From Raphanus sativus (taxonomy: Eukaryota; Streptophyta; Magnoliopsida; Brassicales; Brassicaceae), in assembly GCF_000801105.2 (NCBI RefSeq), contig NC_079514.1, positions 1,736,001 through 1,800,000 on the forward strand: 64,000 nucleotides of DNA, read 5' to 3'. Positions 1 to 14,056 of the stretch are shown in pieces. The notes under the pieces are model-generated. The model saw nothing but the letters and a program-made list of their open reading frames with translations. It was not told where the DNA came from and did not search any database. The position numbers and the translations under genes were made by a program. Every line of letters starts with the position of its first letter. Position 1 is the first letter of the stretch.

Positions 1-213
1 ATATATTTAAAACTAACATCTTGAAAATTATCTCTAAAGTTTAGAAAATATGTTAGTGATCTTTCAAATACAAACTTATCTTAATTTACTCCTCTGAATA
101 AATGAAAATGTTAGTTTTTTGTGTAAGCGTGACCCTTCTGAATGTTTCTTCTATAAGTTCTCATAGTATACTAAACTCATGAGATTTGTGATACAAGTAG
201 TAAAAAACTGATA

Positions 214-1142
214 TCTATTTATATAAAGTAGAGTTCTCTCTCTCCAGGGCCCTCCACCTAGGATGACACGTCACTAATTCGAGTCATGGCATTGTGACAC
301 GTGTCCCATCCGTCTAAACGCAGCACTTCATTAATCCTGTGAGCTGTTGGGCTTTGACCAATGCGGCCCAAATAAACAGAGTTCGTCCGTAACCTAATCC
401 TAATGACGGGAGTTCGTCTCTCCTCTTCTTCGACATGCCGACACGGCCATCTTCATCTTTTGGAGACCGAGCATGTACTTTGTTGAAAGTGATGGGAGAC
501 GAGCTTTACGGCTAATCTCCGTGGCATAATCTGTTCGTCTTCTTTAGAGTGGATTACGCCTGAGAAGAGAAATTCGAAGCGTTACATGATGCAATCAATC
601 GTCGTCATTAGTGATCATCTTAAGTGCTTAATCCCACTTTTACCACGATTCCTCATTCCATGTATCTACCCTTCCTTCCAGTCGGTGAATCTCCATGTAT
701 AAAAAGATATGCCTTATTGCCTTAATCCCGTAAACACATTTGTTTTGATTTTTCTCACAACAGTAAAAACTTTTTTTGAGCAGAGTGGCTAGCTTATCTC
801 TCCTCCTTGATGACTTCAATGGTCGCTGTAGCACCACCGCTGTCTGCTCAGATTTTAGGATTCCAAGAATGTGAATAGAAGCGGAGAGCTTATGGAGGTC
901 GAAATGATTCTTCTTGACGATCAGGTACCTCTTTTGATGTTGAAAAACAAACGCCTCCCTTTCCCTTCAGGATTTATCATTTATATATAACTTTAAGATT
1001 AGAGTTCATGGTGTTCTGGAGCTGTTGCCAATCCATAGATTTAACTAATATGTGTTTCATGGTCAAGGCCTGGCACATTAACTTAGGTTTTTGTAATAAT
1101 TAAAACACTGCAGATAAATAAACATAGATTCAAATATGAATA
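214..1142 (+). mobile_element. Helitron-like 5' part
   Basis: After a host-type A, the sequence begins TCTATTTATATAAAGTAGAG and runs into a CT tract and then a GC-richer block with CACGTCA and ACACGTGTC motifs, the usual look of the 5' section of Brassicaceae Helitrons. No hairpin plus CTAG end of its own is seen before the second Helitron start at 1143, so this piece may share the 3' end at 2210 or be truncated. No coding region is convincing. The call rests on remembered family features. Confidence 0.4.
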
Positions 1143-2210
1143 TCTATATTATTAAAATAGAAGTACACTTTGAAAATGTCCCTAAGTTTTTGAAGTTATT
1201 TACATTAGAATGCCACTGAAGTAATAAATTAACTTTCCTTAATTATAGTTGTCTTTTCTGATTTGTAAATGCATTTTCCTTAATTATAGTTGTCTTTATT
1301 GAACCTATATTTAAGTATGCTTGTCTTTTCCTATATTTAAGTATACTTATCTTTATTGAACCTATATTTAAGTATGCTTATCTTTTCATAATTTAAATAA
1401 TAGATTTAAGCATTTAATGTATTTTCTTAATTTAAATAATAGATTTTCTTAATCAAATATTTACGAAAATAGATTTCCCAATATACTTCGTTTTAACATG
1501 TTAAATATTTTTAATATTTATTGGTATAAATAATAAAATAAAAATCACACATCATAATCAATTTATATAATATATAAATAAAATATAAAATAATTTATTC
1601 ATATATTATTAGTATAATGGTTTCATAATATAAATATAATAAGTTATAAATGTTGGGTTTGTTTATATGATACAATGTGATATAATAGACGATCAAAATC
1701 ACAAAATATAATAATAAATAAAATTGTTATGTTTTAAAATGTTTTATTAATAATTATGTAATACATTTTAATTTAAATATATATATATATTATACCATTA
1801 GTACAAATAAAATTTTAAAATGAAAGCAAATATTTATACGATCACGGGTCAAACTCTAGAAATAAACAACAACATCGCTAAATTATTTTTCTTTAACAAA
1901 TTATTTTGATAGAAATATTTTTCCAAATATGGTTTATATATTTTATGTATTTATAAATTTATTTTATTGGGATGCTAAGATTTTTAAATTGGAAACAAAT
2001 ATGACCCACCTCTATATTATTTTTATTAAGAAATTTAAATTATGTATCAAAATATTTTATTAAGCTTTTAATTTTAAATTTTATTATAACTGCAAAAATT
2101 AATTTTCAATCGGAATTTATGTGCAAATATTACAAATTCATCATTTAATATAAACACAAAATTTAAAACAGAAAATAAATACCCGCCCGGTCGGGCGGGT
2201 CAAGGTCTAG
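1143..2210 (+). mobile_element. Non-autonomous Helitron
   Basis: The element starts TCTATATTATTAAAATAGAA directly after an A (1142). It ends with a GC hairpin (ACCCGCCCG, two-base loop, CGGGCGGGT, 2181-2200), then ten bases to CTAG (2207-2210), followed by T (2211). This is the textbook Helitron layout: insertion between A and T, no terminal inverted repeats and no target duplication. The 1068-bp interior is very AT-rich with local tandem duplications near 1230-1440 and codes for nothing, so it would need replication protein from elsewhere. Confidence 0.85.
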
Positions 2211-2211
2211 T

Positions 2212-5200
2212 AGACTCATATTTATAGGTAGTCTTTTACTTAGTAGTTAATAACGTCACATATTTTAGGTATTTGTCTGTATATAACTATTCTATGTTCA
2301 TTTTAGCAAAATAAGCTTAGTAAAATGATTATGAAATCTTTTACCAAAAACAAAAGACATATTGTGGAATGTCTATCACTTGCTTAAACACAAGTGATTT
2401 ATTGTTTGTTTGCTATTGTATCGATATCTCGTGACATAAGTTATCTATAATTGATGATGTAGAATGTTTGGTACTGAATAAATTCAACATGTAAAAAGAA
2501 ATGAGAACACCGATGACACATGTTATTTTGTAAAGATTTTTGATATTTTCAAAACCAATAATTTTATTATAAATTAAATAATTTATTTTTATTTCTTATA
2601 CCAAAGTTTATCATTTTTATTTTTTTATAAATAAATACTATATTTATTTAATTTGGATATAGAAAAAAAATTATTAACTAGTAAAATAGAGTGTTGAATT
2701 TTATTAAACAAAATCATTGTAGTTGAAAAAAGTTAAATGTGTGTTAAATGATAAGGCGAAATAAAAATAAAATGATGTAGATTGTTAAAATGATTTTGAA
2801 CACATTGTGGATAGTCTATATATAGTAGTGCAACGGAACAATACACTTATCAATTGTTTGAAAAAAAAAAATATAACTTCAAAGATATCTAACAACTATA
2901 CATACTTTTAATATGATGAGAACTCAATTTACAAATGGCAAATAACAAATGATTTAACTATTTTATGTAGGTTTTTTTATCTTGAAAGTAGATGTTGGAA
3001 ATACTATTGTATGTAATGTAGCTTTTTATCTTGAAAGTAGATGTTAGAAATACGATTTTATGCATCTCTTTAGTTTATTATTTTCAAATAACGTGTTACA
3101 TTGGTTAAATTTGTTACATTTGAATCAAGTGACAAAAAATGGTGGATCGTATTATGTTAAGGATAATAGAATTAAACAACGCATTACTAGTGTTGAATGA
3201 ACACACCTGTTAAGCAGTATACGAAATCCATTTGGATCTTATCATACGACAGAGTAGTATAAGAATGAGACCTAGCTAGAGACGCAACCCACTTTCAGTT
3301 ATACAAACCATTTACTCGTCAAAACTCCGACGCTGCAGATATTCTAAACTAAGAAAATTCATTACTTACAAACCCTGTTTAATAGGATTACAATAAAATT
3401 TTGAGAAAGGATATAATCAGCTTTCGATGGTGTGACTAGCCATGGCGATTGAACCTCAGCTCTGGCCACTAAACGATACGGACAAAATCACTTGAATATG
3501 TATTTTAACGTATAGTTCATTTCTTTTTGTTTGGTCGATTATATATTTCCTTATACAGTTTTTATTAAACAATGTTAGTGCTATTTGTTGTCTAAAAACA
3601 CTATTGTATAGCCATACAATTTTTTTGTCCTACATCAACCAATACACCAAACGTCGAAGTTTAATAAAAAGAAAAAGGCTTCCATTCAAAAAAAGGGAAA
3701 AAGGCCAATGCACGAGGCAGACGCAAACCGTAACAAACGTTTTAATATGATATTAAAGATTCTGCTAATAATCGTATCGTTAAGTATATCAAATCAGGAA
3801 GCTATATTGAAAGAAGAGAAGAGTAAGAAAACTTTATTATTAGATGGTCTTATAATGCCAATAGTTATATAGATAAATAAATAAAGACATTCTCTTCAAC
3901 TACCAATCGTCAGCCGAATCAAATTTAAATAAGATATAGTATCAAATAATTACCCCTTTATAATATGCTTAACACTTGAACAGAGATATTATAAGTTCGT
4001 ACTTTACATATCTATTATATTAAATTATGAGTATTATATTTACAATTATTAAAATTTCTTACTAATCATTTAAAATTTTATTTACATAAATATGATTATA
4101 AAACACAAGTATAATTAGAACACCATAAAATTATTATTTTTTAAATATAATATAAAAAATATATCCACACTTTGAAAGACAGGATTCGAATTTGGTACTT
4201 CGTTTAAAAAGTGATATACATGGGTGAGTCTCGATATTAGAAACTATGTATTTTTACATCGTTACATTTTAAAACGGTAAGAGATTAGAAGAAAACGTCA
4301 CAATTTTTTATAACACTAATATACATTCTGCTTTAGTTAAAACGAATTACTTAGCATTGTTTTTCTCTCTAGCGGACTATAACAATTTTACAATTTTGGG
4401 TAACATATGTGATTTTCTTATGACTCATAATTAGCTTTGTTTATCCTTTTTTCTAATACTATTTGCGTGTGGTTTGCATCTACGTGTATATATTAAGTGT
4501 CACTACGCATTCGTTAGGAATTTAAATTGAACAATGATGCTGAGGAATATCCGACACACGTTGCACCTTGATCTCTAATTGTGTTTGGCAGGATACGTAG
4601 ATTATCACAGATTATTAATTTTCATCAATGACACCATAATACTAACTTCAATAAAAGTTTTCATCAATGACATCATAATACTAACTTCATTAAAATAGTG
4701 TTAATCTTTCATGTACGTAGTAATAAGAAGGGAGCTAAAGACGTACCTAAAATACCCTAATTACCTAGAATGAGCTTTTTCAAATAAAATTTGAAATTGA
4801 TGTCATACAACGGATCCAAAGGATTAGACTTCACAGCCAACTTCTATTTAAATTTACCGATAAGGTAGTAAAAATCATACTAAAGATGCACGATCTGCCT
4901 CCAATGTCCATGTAATTTGAGATAGTAACAAATCATGAATATAAGCTATATATGTCCATAAGGTCCTAGTTTTTTTTGTGTCAAAAAGAACCTTTATAGG
5001 GACATAGATAATATTTATGATTTGTTTTGTAATATAATTAAACAGCTGAAAATATGATGAATAAATTCATCACATTTTTTTACAATAGATAGGTAATCTA
5101 ATCAATCTTGAGATTTGTCATAAACTCTAATTTGATTCACACATATGTCGCCACGCCCTTACTGATACAATGTATTTTTTTTTGAACTTTTGATGCAATG

Positions 5201-6949
5201 TATTTGATAAAGCAGTGAACAAGATGAATAAAACCCAGCTATATATTTTTTTCTTTCTTGTTATCATTCTTGTATTCGTTTTTGGAATTAAAATCCAAAA
5301 AATAGTACTACTACAAAAAAAAGAAAAAAAACTAGGTTTAAAGTATTGAGCTGTTAAAAAAGGTTTAAAAGTATTAGAAATAGCGTCGTCCATGTTAACT
5401 CAAACGACAATGTTATGAAGAATAAACAAAATTGTCGTTTGGCTAATTTTAAATCTTAAAGCCACATCAAATTGCCAGCTATCAACACAACAAAGAAACT
5501 ATAGGAATTATTTATATATCATAATAATACTCACCCGATCTGCAATAATGTTTGATCGTGCGTGCAAGGATTGCTTTAGAAAGGTATCCTTCCAAAATAA
5601 ACTGGGTAAATAGTTCAAGCAATATAATTTTAATTTAATTTAATCAGATCTACCCAATTGGGTCTTTCGAGCTGTGCACAGATTTTATTCTACTGAATAT
5701 CCAGAATAAAATGGAATGTTTTGTGCAAATTATTCGACTGTGTATAATGAATGATATTTTGGTTCAGCTCAAAGAAAATATATTGGACGACACATATTCA
5801 CCGATCTCTAATGTGTATGGATCATTAGTGAAACTGTCAGTTTCTTCCTAATTAATATTCCCTTTTAGGTTTGCATTTCATAATTCTTATTCTACCTGTT
5901 TATAGAGTATATATAACTAAATTATTATGTCTGACAGTAAGAAAATTTTTAGTGAATTTAATATTTTAATGAATGTTTGTTAAAATAGCAACTTACGTAA
6001 TAAAAAGTGAATTTTGGAAGAAATTATAAACAACATTTATTTGCAGAGACAAGCTATTACGAAAATGTAATGCAAAATGACATACTACAATAGTGCTACA
6101 ACAAAGTAGGCTCTCGCATATTTTGTTATGGTGTGTGGCTATTGTTCATACTTCCTATAATCTCCGAAAGGTTTTAAAAAGAATAACATATTGAGTTCCA
6201 TTACGCTTTTTATTTCATTCGTTGATATTTGTGGATAAAACCCACAAAACAGCATTTGTAAATTGAATCAATTTCAATAAAAATCAATTTCTAAAAAGGT
6301 AAAAGGACCAGGGAAGCGCTATGAGTAAAAATATTGAAATTAATTAAGCTATATTTTTCTTATAACAAACATATACGTTGGCTTAGATGATGAAGTAGAT
6401 TTGAATAGTAATTATAATTCTTAATAATGAGAGTGCTGCTTAAGTTTTGAAATTTCAAACTGATACAAAACGAAAATTAAAAGGAGATATTAACTGATAG
6501 AGAGAGAGTGTGCTCATTTTTTTTAATATGGCTTATGCTTGTGGAATTTCCACACGCACGATCTGCCGTCCAGTGGTTGACGACCTAATCAATTATTACT
6601 TAACATTTAAAATCATAATAAATCAGCTTCATTACTTTTTTCTAATTTAATAAATTACTATGACACAAAAACTGTCACGTTCAACAACCAGGTCTCTGAT
6701 TCTCCACTTCACATCTATTCTCTCTTCGTTCTCCTTCTCCAGTTCATAAACTCATCCCTTCGCGGATAATGATAACTTAAGCAACAGAAGAGTTCGACTC
6801 TTTTTTAGATAATAACTAATAATAAATTTAATTTTACAAAAACAATTTAATGTTTTAAGAAATTGCTTTTGTGTATAAAACTGTATAAACCAGAAAAACA
6901 GAGGAAGAGCCTTAAAGTACATTATTACCTTAAATGTATTTAACTAGTA
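2212..6949. other. AT-rich intergenic region
   Basis: No gene is supported. Two local tandem duplications are clear: about 44 bp at 2975-3056 (shared core ATCTTGAAAGTAGATGTT) and about 42 bp at 4617-4694 (shared core TTTTCATCAATGACA). A short T-rich insertion flanked by an imperfect 14-bp repeat lies at 5164-5205. No tRNA or other RNA gene was recognised. Confidence 0.6.
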
Positions 6950-8220
6950 ACACCCTTAGGCCTCTAACCCTAGAATCGAACATTTTATCCGTTAAATTTG
7001 ATTTGGTTCGTATTCGTTTCAATTCGATTCGAAAAATTCGAAGGTCTATAAAATTTTGAGGCAAAACATCTACTAAAAATTAATATCCGTTAAAATCGAA
7101 GTAAGTCACAAATATTAAAATTTTGGAAAGCGGTCCGATCTGATCCGACAATATATAAATACATGTATATCTTGATTTTATATTTAAAGTTTTAAATGTA
7201 TAAAATTATATAATTATTATTCTAACTTATGACTCAACAAATTCTATTCACATTATTACTTATACAAAAATATTACATAAAAGTAAGAGAAAAAAATTAT
7301 GACAATTATAACATTTTCTTAATTTTGTGCTATTATAATTGTTAAGTAAGTTTAATTTTTTTACAAAATATGTACATTCACTACTTCTTTTAGTTTTATC
7401 TTATTATCATGCAAAAAAAAATTATAAAAGAAAATTATAATTTTTAAGATTATTTGTATTAATCAAAAGATATAAGATATTTGTAAATATTCTACAAATA
7501 TCTATTTATTTTTCCGAATATCCGTTTTTGAATATTCGTATTCCGAAACAAAACAAATCGAAAATTATATATCCATGACATACAAAGGAAATCATAAATA
7601 TCTTTAAAAACCCGAATATACGATCCACGCCAAAACCTACCTAACCATGTGGCTCCATAACTTCCAAATATAGAAACATTAGTCATTACTACACTTTTTA
7701 TTGTTAGTACTTAGTAGGCATGAATGTTCGGTGATCCGTTCGGTTTCGGTCCGGTTGATTCATATCTTCGGATTTTCGGTGCTATGCTCATAAATATTAT
7801 TCAGGTTTCACTAATTATCGAATAGGATTTGGTTCGGTCCCTTTCGGTTCAAATCGGATGTAACCAAAGTTTAAAATCGTCCAAAATATAATTTTTTAAA
7901 CTTCAAAAATTGACAATATTTTTTTCAAAATATATAAATTATTTACAAATCTAATTAATAATTAGTTAAATTTAAATTAACTACAAAATAGTCAAAAGAA
8001 CAAATAAAACAAACTACAATAAATATTTTTGAATACTCTAAAATATCTAAATCACTTTAAGATATATAAAAACATAAACATATTTAACTAATTTCGGTTC
8101 GGATTTTGGTTCAGTTCGGATTATAACCAAACTCCAAAGTACTAAGCTCTTAAGTTCCATTCGGATATTTTTGTATAACAATTCAGATTCGGTTTCTGAA
8201 TTTTTGAGGTAAAAATATTC
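6950..8220. repeat. Degenerate TTCGGTT-rich repeats
   Basis: Two stretches (about 6960-7690 and 7720-8220) are dense in variants of TTCGGTTCGG and ATTCGAA, as in the cores of non-autonomous hAT-like elements in this family. No matched ends or target duplications were found. They are probably old remnants. No coding capacity. Confidence 0.35.
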
Positions 8221-8627
8221 TTAATTACATATCACAAAATTTTCACATTAAATTTTCGATGTTTCATCAAAAACAAACATAATATGCGATTGACATATCT
8301 TAAAACCTTGTAAATTATGCATACAAAAACGTGTTAAAAATCAAAGTATGCGGACGAATGTTACTATATTTGTAGTTATGACGAATGTTGTAGGATTTAC
8401 ATAAATCATGCATACAAAAACGTAGGATTTACTTATGAGCATTAGTAAATAATATATATTGTTAGTACTAACTAGCTAATTTAATTAACAAATAAAAAAT
8501 ATTGTAGGATTTACATAAAATAATAATTATCTAGTTTATATATGTTATATATATAAATTTTTGAATGAAATTATACATATGCATCTATAGAAATGATTAG
8601 GGCATATATCTATTTTAAGTATATTAA

Positions 8628-8872
8628 TTAGATCATGCCCCGCTTTTTGAAAGAGACGGATATACTTTTGTTTAAATTTTTACTGAAATTTTTTATTTTT
8701 GTATTTAGTATTTTTTGTAATCATATTTATACTTAGTATTAATAGAAGAGTTATAATAATCTATTAAATAAATGAAACATATAATTGGATCATATATTTA
8801 TTAATTGGACATGACTGTGTTTTAATAGAATATATATTTGTTATTTATTTTATTTTATGAATATTATATATT
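8628..8872 (-). mobile_element. Possible degraded Helitron 3' end
   Basis: On the minus strand a GC-rich imperfect hairpin (plus-strand GCCCCGCTTTTTGAAAGAGACGG, about 8637-8657) lies next to GATC in the position where intact Helitrons have CTAG. The CTAG itself is lost. The copia element at 8878 may have landed inside this remnant. Weak call. Confidence 0.25.
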
Positions 8873-8877
8873 AATAT

Positions 8878-9030
8878 TGTTATAAATATTATGTTTATGG
8901 ATGTCCAGCCCATTAGATATTTACTTGTAATCTTGGCCCGTTTATGGCCCATTGTATTTAGGCCCATGTCGCCATGTATTTCCTATATAAGGAACACTTT
9001 GATTCAATAATAAAACACACTTTCACAACA
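8878..9030 (+). repeat. 5' LTR of defective copia element
   Basis: 153-bp long terminal repeat with TG...CA ends. It contains several GGCCCA/TGGGCC-type motifs and a TATA-like box, and it appears identical to the copy at 13904-14056. Confidence 0.9.
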
Positions 9031-9039
9031 CGTTATCAG

Positions 9040-10030
9040 CACGAAACTCTGAAATCCCGAGCTACCTCAAAAACTCTAATTGACGGCGCCACTTCAAACA
9101 GCTCGTTCTCTTCAACCGTAAGGATCCAGACGACGAGCCACATACCAAATTGAAGCTCTTGACGAGACGAATCCAACGCCGTCGACCTCGACTCTATCTG
9201 ACGTCGGACGCGCTCTCAATCGCTATTCTAAGACGCGCCGTCAAGTGACCTAAAACCCTAATTTCGGCTACAACTTCAAACTGTCATATCTCTCTAACCG
9301 TAAGGACTCAGATGACGATCAACCTATCAATTTGAAGCTCTCGACGAGAAGAATCCAGTGCCGCAAACGTCACATCAATCCGATTTCAGACGCGCGCTCA
9401 CCTTCCGTTTTAAGCTGCGCCGTCAAAACCCTAATCCATCTACGATCTCTCTTTCTCTTGGTGGTCCGGTTTCAGATCTTCTCTAAACAAAGGTAAACTG
9501 TCTGAAACTCTAAAAGAGAACACAAACAATCGAATTTGGTTTGATGTTAAAGGTTATGACAATTAAAATCTTGCAAAATCCCTAACAACCTAGATTAATA
9601 AGTCCAAACCCATCTATGAGTAAATCGGAGCTCTTAAACCTAAAGTTCGATATGAGATTGTTAATCAATTAAAATCACAGCCTCAATGGCTTGCTGAATC
9701 TCGAAAACATCATTGATCTGAATGATCAAATCGATTTTAAACTTTGAAATTGATCATCTCCTAAAACATAATTATGATCGATTTCTTATAAACCCTAGAA
9801 ACTTACTATAAAAAAAAACTTTATATTTTCAGAATATTTCTAGAAAATGAAACTTTCTATTTTTAGAAATTTACTATAAAAAGGAAACTTTCTATTTTTA
9901 GAAACTTACTATAAAAGGAAACTTTCTATTTTTAGGAAACTTTCTATTTTTAGAAACTTACTATAAATGGAAACTTTCTATTTTCAGAAAATTTATATTT
10001 TCAGAAACGTTCTATAAAAGGAAAAACTTT
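9040..10030 (+). repeat. Repeated leader of the copia element
   Basis: The untranslated leader holds two internal repeat systems. A roughly 190-bp unit is duplicated (about 9060-9240 and 9250-9420; shared AACCGTAAGGA, TTGAAGCTCT and GACGAGA blocks). Further on (about 9800-10020) an AT-rich unit around GAAACTTTCTATTTTTAGAAA occurs about five times. No coding capacity. Confidence 0.6.
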
Positions 10031-10199
10031 ATATTTTAGACATATATCTAAGCCGTGTGACTTGTTTATTAGGAAAGCATTAACTCGATTGTTTGTTTGA
10101 TCACACGATTTATATGATTGATTTTCTTATAAAGATTGAGTGATATATAATATGAGATGTCGAAAATCAACTTGGATTATGTTGTCCTAAATCTCTAAA

Positions 10200-11184
10200 G
10201 AGATAATCATTTAAAATGTGCACTGGATACCGAGGTTATCCTAAAGTCAAAAGGACTTGGTGAATGAATCACATAAGGCGATATTGCCAAACGAGAAAGA
10301 TTGATACATGGCAATATTAGTTATTAGCCACCATCTAAATGAGAGTCTAAAGAAATCAGTATCCCAGTAAAGAAAATCCACTACAACTTTGGACCGCCTT
10401 ACAGCGGAGATATGATCACCATAAAACGGTGCTATTACCAAAGGATAAAATTTGAGTGGAAGAACCTGAGATTTCAATACTATAAGTCTGTGGATGAATA
10501 CAACTCGGTTCTGTTTAAGATAGTTTCAATGTTGAAACAATGTGGTGAAGAAGTAACTGAACAAGACTTTCTCTAATGTGTTACTGCAACAGCAGTATAG
10601 AGAAAGAGGTTTCACCACCTATACTGATTTGATCTCCTGTTTACTATTGGCTGAGACCAATAATGAGTTATTAGTGAGAAACAGTGAGATGAGACCTCCC
10701 GGTACAAAATCATTACCCGACATTTCTAGGCTGACTTTGGAGCCTAAGAAAGAAAGTAATCTCGTCCAGCACAACAACCATTCCGGCCCTAGCCGTGGGA
10801 AAGGTTATGGACGAGGTCGTGACACATTTAAGACACATGGGCGAGGACGAGGCCGTAGTACCACCCGGTTTTAGCTGTGGTCGAGGTCGAGGTCGAAGTG
10901 TGTCTTTTAAACCTTAAATAAAATCTTATTTGTGTCACAAATGTGGTATGGGTAATCACTGGGCAAATAATTGCCAAACTCCAAAGCACTTGTATGAGCT
11001 TTACATAGAGAGTTTGAAGAAAAATCCGGAAGCCAACATGGCTTACCGAGATGGTGAAGATGACATGGATCATGACCATACTGATCAAATAGAGTATGAA
11101 ACTCATGAAAAAGAAAATGATCAGATGGATTATGAGACTTCAGATGCCTTGAAAAAAAAAATCTCGACATCAAAAACTCTATGA
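10200..11184 (+). pseudogene. Decayed copia gag
   Basis: Fragments in shifting frames resemble a copia-type Gag: a YKSVDEYNSVLFK block near 10480, then an open stretch 10578-10874 rich in arginine and glycine (GRGRDTF, GRGRGRS). A separate open stretch (10930-11184) carries a CCHC zinc knuckle, CHKCGMGNHWANNC, and an acidic His/Asp-rich tail. Stops and frame changes separate the parts, so no full Gag can be made. Confidence 0.75.
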
Positions 11185-13903
11185 TATAGATAAGAGTATA
11201 TATGAGTTTATAAATAAGAGTATAGTCACTCGGCCAAGGCATTATATACACCCAATAAAAGACCCATTGAGTTATAAAGATTTAAAAATGAATGGTTTCC
11301 GCATTGAACCAATGGGCAAATGAAACAAAAGTTCCTTCAGATATATGAGAACAGAAAAATTGCCCAAGACCATAGAAAATGGTCGAGACTATACCTGCAT
11401 TCTCTACTGATCTAGACTATGCCAAGGATCAGTATGATAAAGGCACAGGGCCTAGGTAACCAGATTGGTTGACCAACGAAATTAAACACTTTATGGCATG
11501 ACCGTATTAGCCATCCTAGTCCAAACTTGATGCAAAGTTTAATATTACAAAGGCACAAAGAGTTATCCCATAGAAATCTCACGTTGTGAAACATGTACAC
11601 AAGGGAAACTCATGAGGCTCAATTGTCCCAAGCATCACGAAATGGCATAATGGTTTAGTGTCCTTACACAAACAAATTTATAGCATGTTCATGAGGGGGA
11701 GAATACACACCCCGTGTGGTCCATGACCATACTATAAAAACATGAACATGATAGCCAAACAGAATGTGATAGCCTGGCCAAACAGGCCATAAGATATAAG
11801 AGCTTGGTCGAACAGACCATAACCTATAAGGTTCAGACTTTCAAAGTCTATAAGCTTGGAGACATTATGGATTTACATGTATGAAAGATAAGATGCATCA
11901 GGCCATATAAAGTGAGCATAGATATTCCCATCTAATAATTATAAAGGGTCATGATCCAGACATAGACCATCCTAAGATATTATGTATAGACCACCACAAT
12001 AATATGTGCCGTCTAGGATGGAACCTCATAAGAAGATGAAATAAGATTGGGAATATATGTTGGATATGAGAATGTCTTCCTCCCACGATTTTATAAGAGA
12101 CCTTGAGCCAAAATATGGGTGATCAGATTAAGGCCAGGTTTACGGATTACATGATGAATCCAACTATCCAACATCAGGGGGAGAAAGAAATAAGCTGGTA
12201 CAAGTATAAAGAGAAATGGAATGGTATTAACCATCCTTGTCTTGGCAAGATCCTCGGACCAGAGAATATGATTTAAGACGTCCAAAGAAAGATCATACAA
12301 ANNNNNNNNNNNNNNNNNNNNNNNNNNNNNNNNNNNNNNNNNNNNNNNNNNNNNNNNNNNNNNNNNNNNNNNNNNNNNNNNNNNNNNNNNNNNNNNNNNN
12401 NATCTGATAAGATAAAACCAGTGAAAAATAGGTCCTGTGTGGGAAAGGAAAAGAAATCGTGAGACATGGACTAAGGTGTTCATATTCCTATTTAAAGCAT
12501 TCAAGGAATGGTTTGATTACACAAGGATACTCACAAAGACCAAGGAACAGATTATAAGGAGATATACTCCTATGTGGTGGATGCTACTACAAATCCGAAA
12601 GTGATAAAGGTCTGGATATAAGAAAAGAGAAATGTAGTAAGCAGCATGATTGATCACTGGATAAAGAAATGATAAAAGTATCAGAAAGATGAGAAAAGAA
12701 ATTCTCATAGAATAGTTTTGTTCCTAAGCTATTCATGGACTGAAACGAAAGGCAGATGCATATAAAGCATATAATGCATGTAAAGGATAAGACTAAGTAA
12801 TACTTAGTGAAAGGAGTTCTACAAGAACGTCCCTGAACAGTCCATGCATATATTATGAAGGAAATTCCTTGTGTTCATACTTAAAGAAATGATGATTAGA
12901 TCGACTGATTCTTGGACAGGCTATGATAAGAATACAATGATCTATAGTGGAGATGATAGCCATGAATATGTATTGAGATCTATGATCCAAAGTACCGAGA
13001 ATAGAATGTGATATGGTCAAAAGAGAATAAGAGGATGAATCCATCAGATTCACGACCAAAGATCCATATCAACTAGGATCACGTCCGACCTAGTTCGATC
13101 TTGTTCCGACTAAACTGGTTCCAGTAACCACTATATTCAGATCGTGGTATGGCTATGGACAAGGCATGTGTCCTTGGTCCAGGAAAGACTTTATGTAAGT
13201 ACTTTTAAGGCTTATGCACATCCGAACAAAGTGCAATGTATTGGTATGATTGGCGCCTTGATGTGGAAAAGCCATACTAGGTCGGATAAGTTTTATGGAT
13301 ATGTTCAGACCATAAGACATTGATACTAAAGCCATACACGTCCCCCTGCTATAAGTGTCATTGACACCTTTACTTAGACAAGTTTGGCATGTCGGAACAT
13401 GAAACAATATGGGACATGATCAATATATCCTAAGTTACCTTCTAATGAACTAAAAGTTTGAGATTGATTTATACTAACCAAACCCAAAAGAAAAGGGATT
13501 GTTTGGTTTTAATAAATGTTACAGGTTTATACAAGGTCTCAAACAGGTTATACACATTTGGAGAATGATGAAGAAGCACAAAGTACTACAAGTTCAGTCA
13601 TGAGAAATGTTAGCCGACTTCTTCACCATGTCTACACCAACTACACATCTATGAAGTCTACCTATCCGTTTGGGAGGTGGCAACAAAAGGACCAGTTCAA
13701 GATTTGGCGCCCATGAAGCTAAATCATCAAAGTGTCCATGCGCCAGACTTGAAGAACGGAGGTCCAGAACAGGGGGAGTAGTGTGTGTTGTACTCTTTTT
13801 CCTTCACTTCGGTTTTGTCCCACTGGGTTTTCCGAGTAAGGTTTTAACGAGGCAACATTAAGCACACTACAAGCTCTATATGGTTCTGGCATCCAAGGGG
13901 GAG
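11185..13903 (+). pseudogene. Pol remnants of copia element
   Basis: Only scraps of the pre-integrase region are recognisable (for example CETCTQGK near 11580), with many stops. No protease, reverse transcriptase or RNase H could be read. The region includes 100 undetermined bases (12302-12401), so part of the interior is unseen. Confidence 0.55.
12302..12401. other. Assembly gap (100 N)
   Basis: Exactly 100 N characters, probably a scaffold gap of arbitrary size inside the copia interior. Reading frames predicted across it have no meaning. Confidence 0.99.
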
Positions 13904-14056
13904 TGTTATAAATATTATGTTTATGGATGTCCAGCCCATTAGATATTTACTTGTAATCTTGGCCCGTTTATGGCCCATTGTATTTAGGCCCATGTCGCCA
14001 TGTATTTCCTATATAAGGAACACTTTGATTCAATAATAAAACACACTTTCACAACA
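13904..14056 (+). repeat. 3' LTR of defective copia element
   Basis: Appears identical to the 5' LTR at 8878-9030. It is preceded by a purine-rich tract and followed by the AATAT duplication. Confidence 0.9.

Noticed and set aside
640..837. 65-codon minus-strand frame
   Set aside because: It lies within Helitron-like DNA, has no recognisable domain, and its length is expected by chance.
12091..12504. Open frame of 137 codons on the minus strand
   Set aside because: It runs through the 100-N assembly gap and lies antisense in a decayed copia interior.
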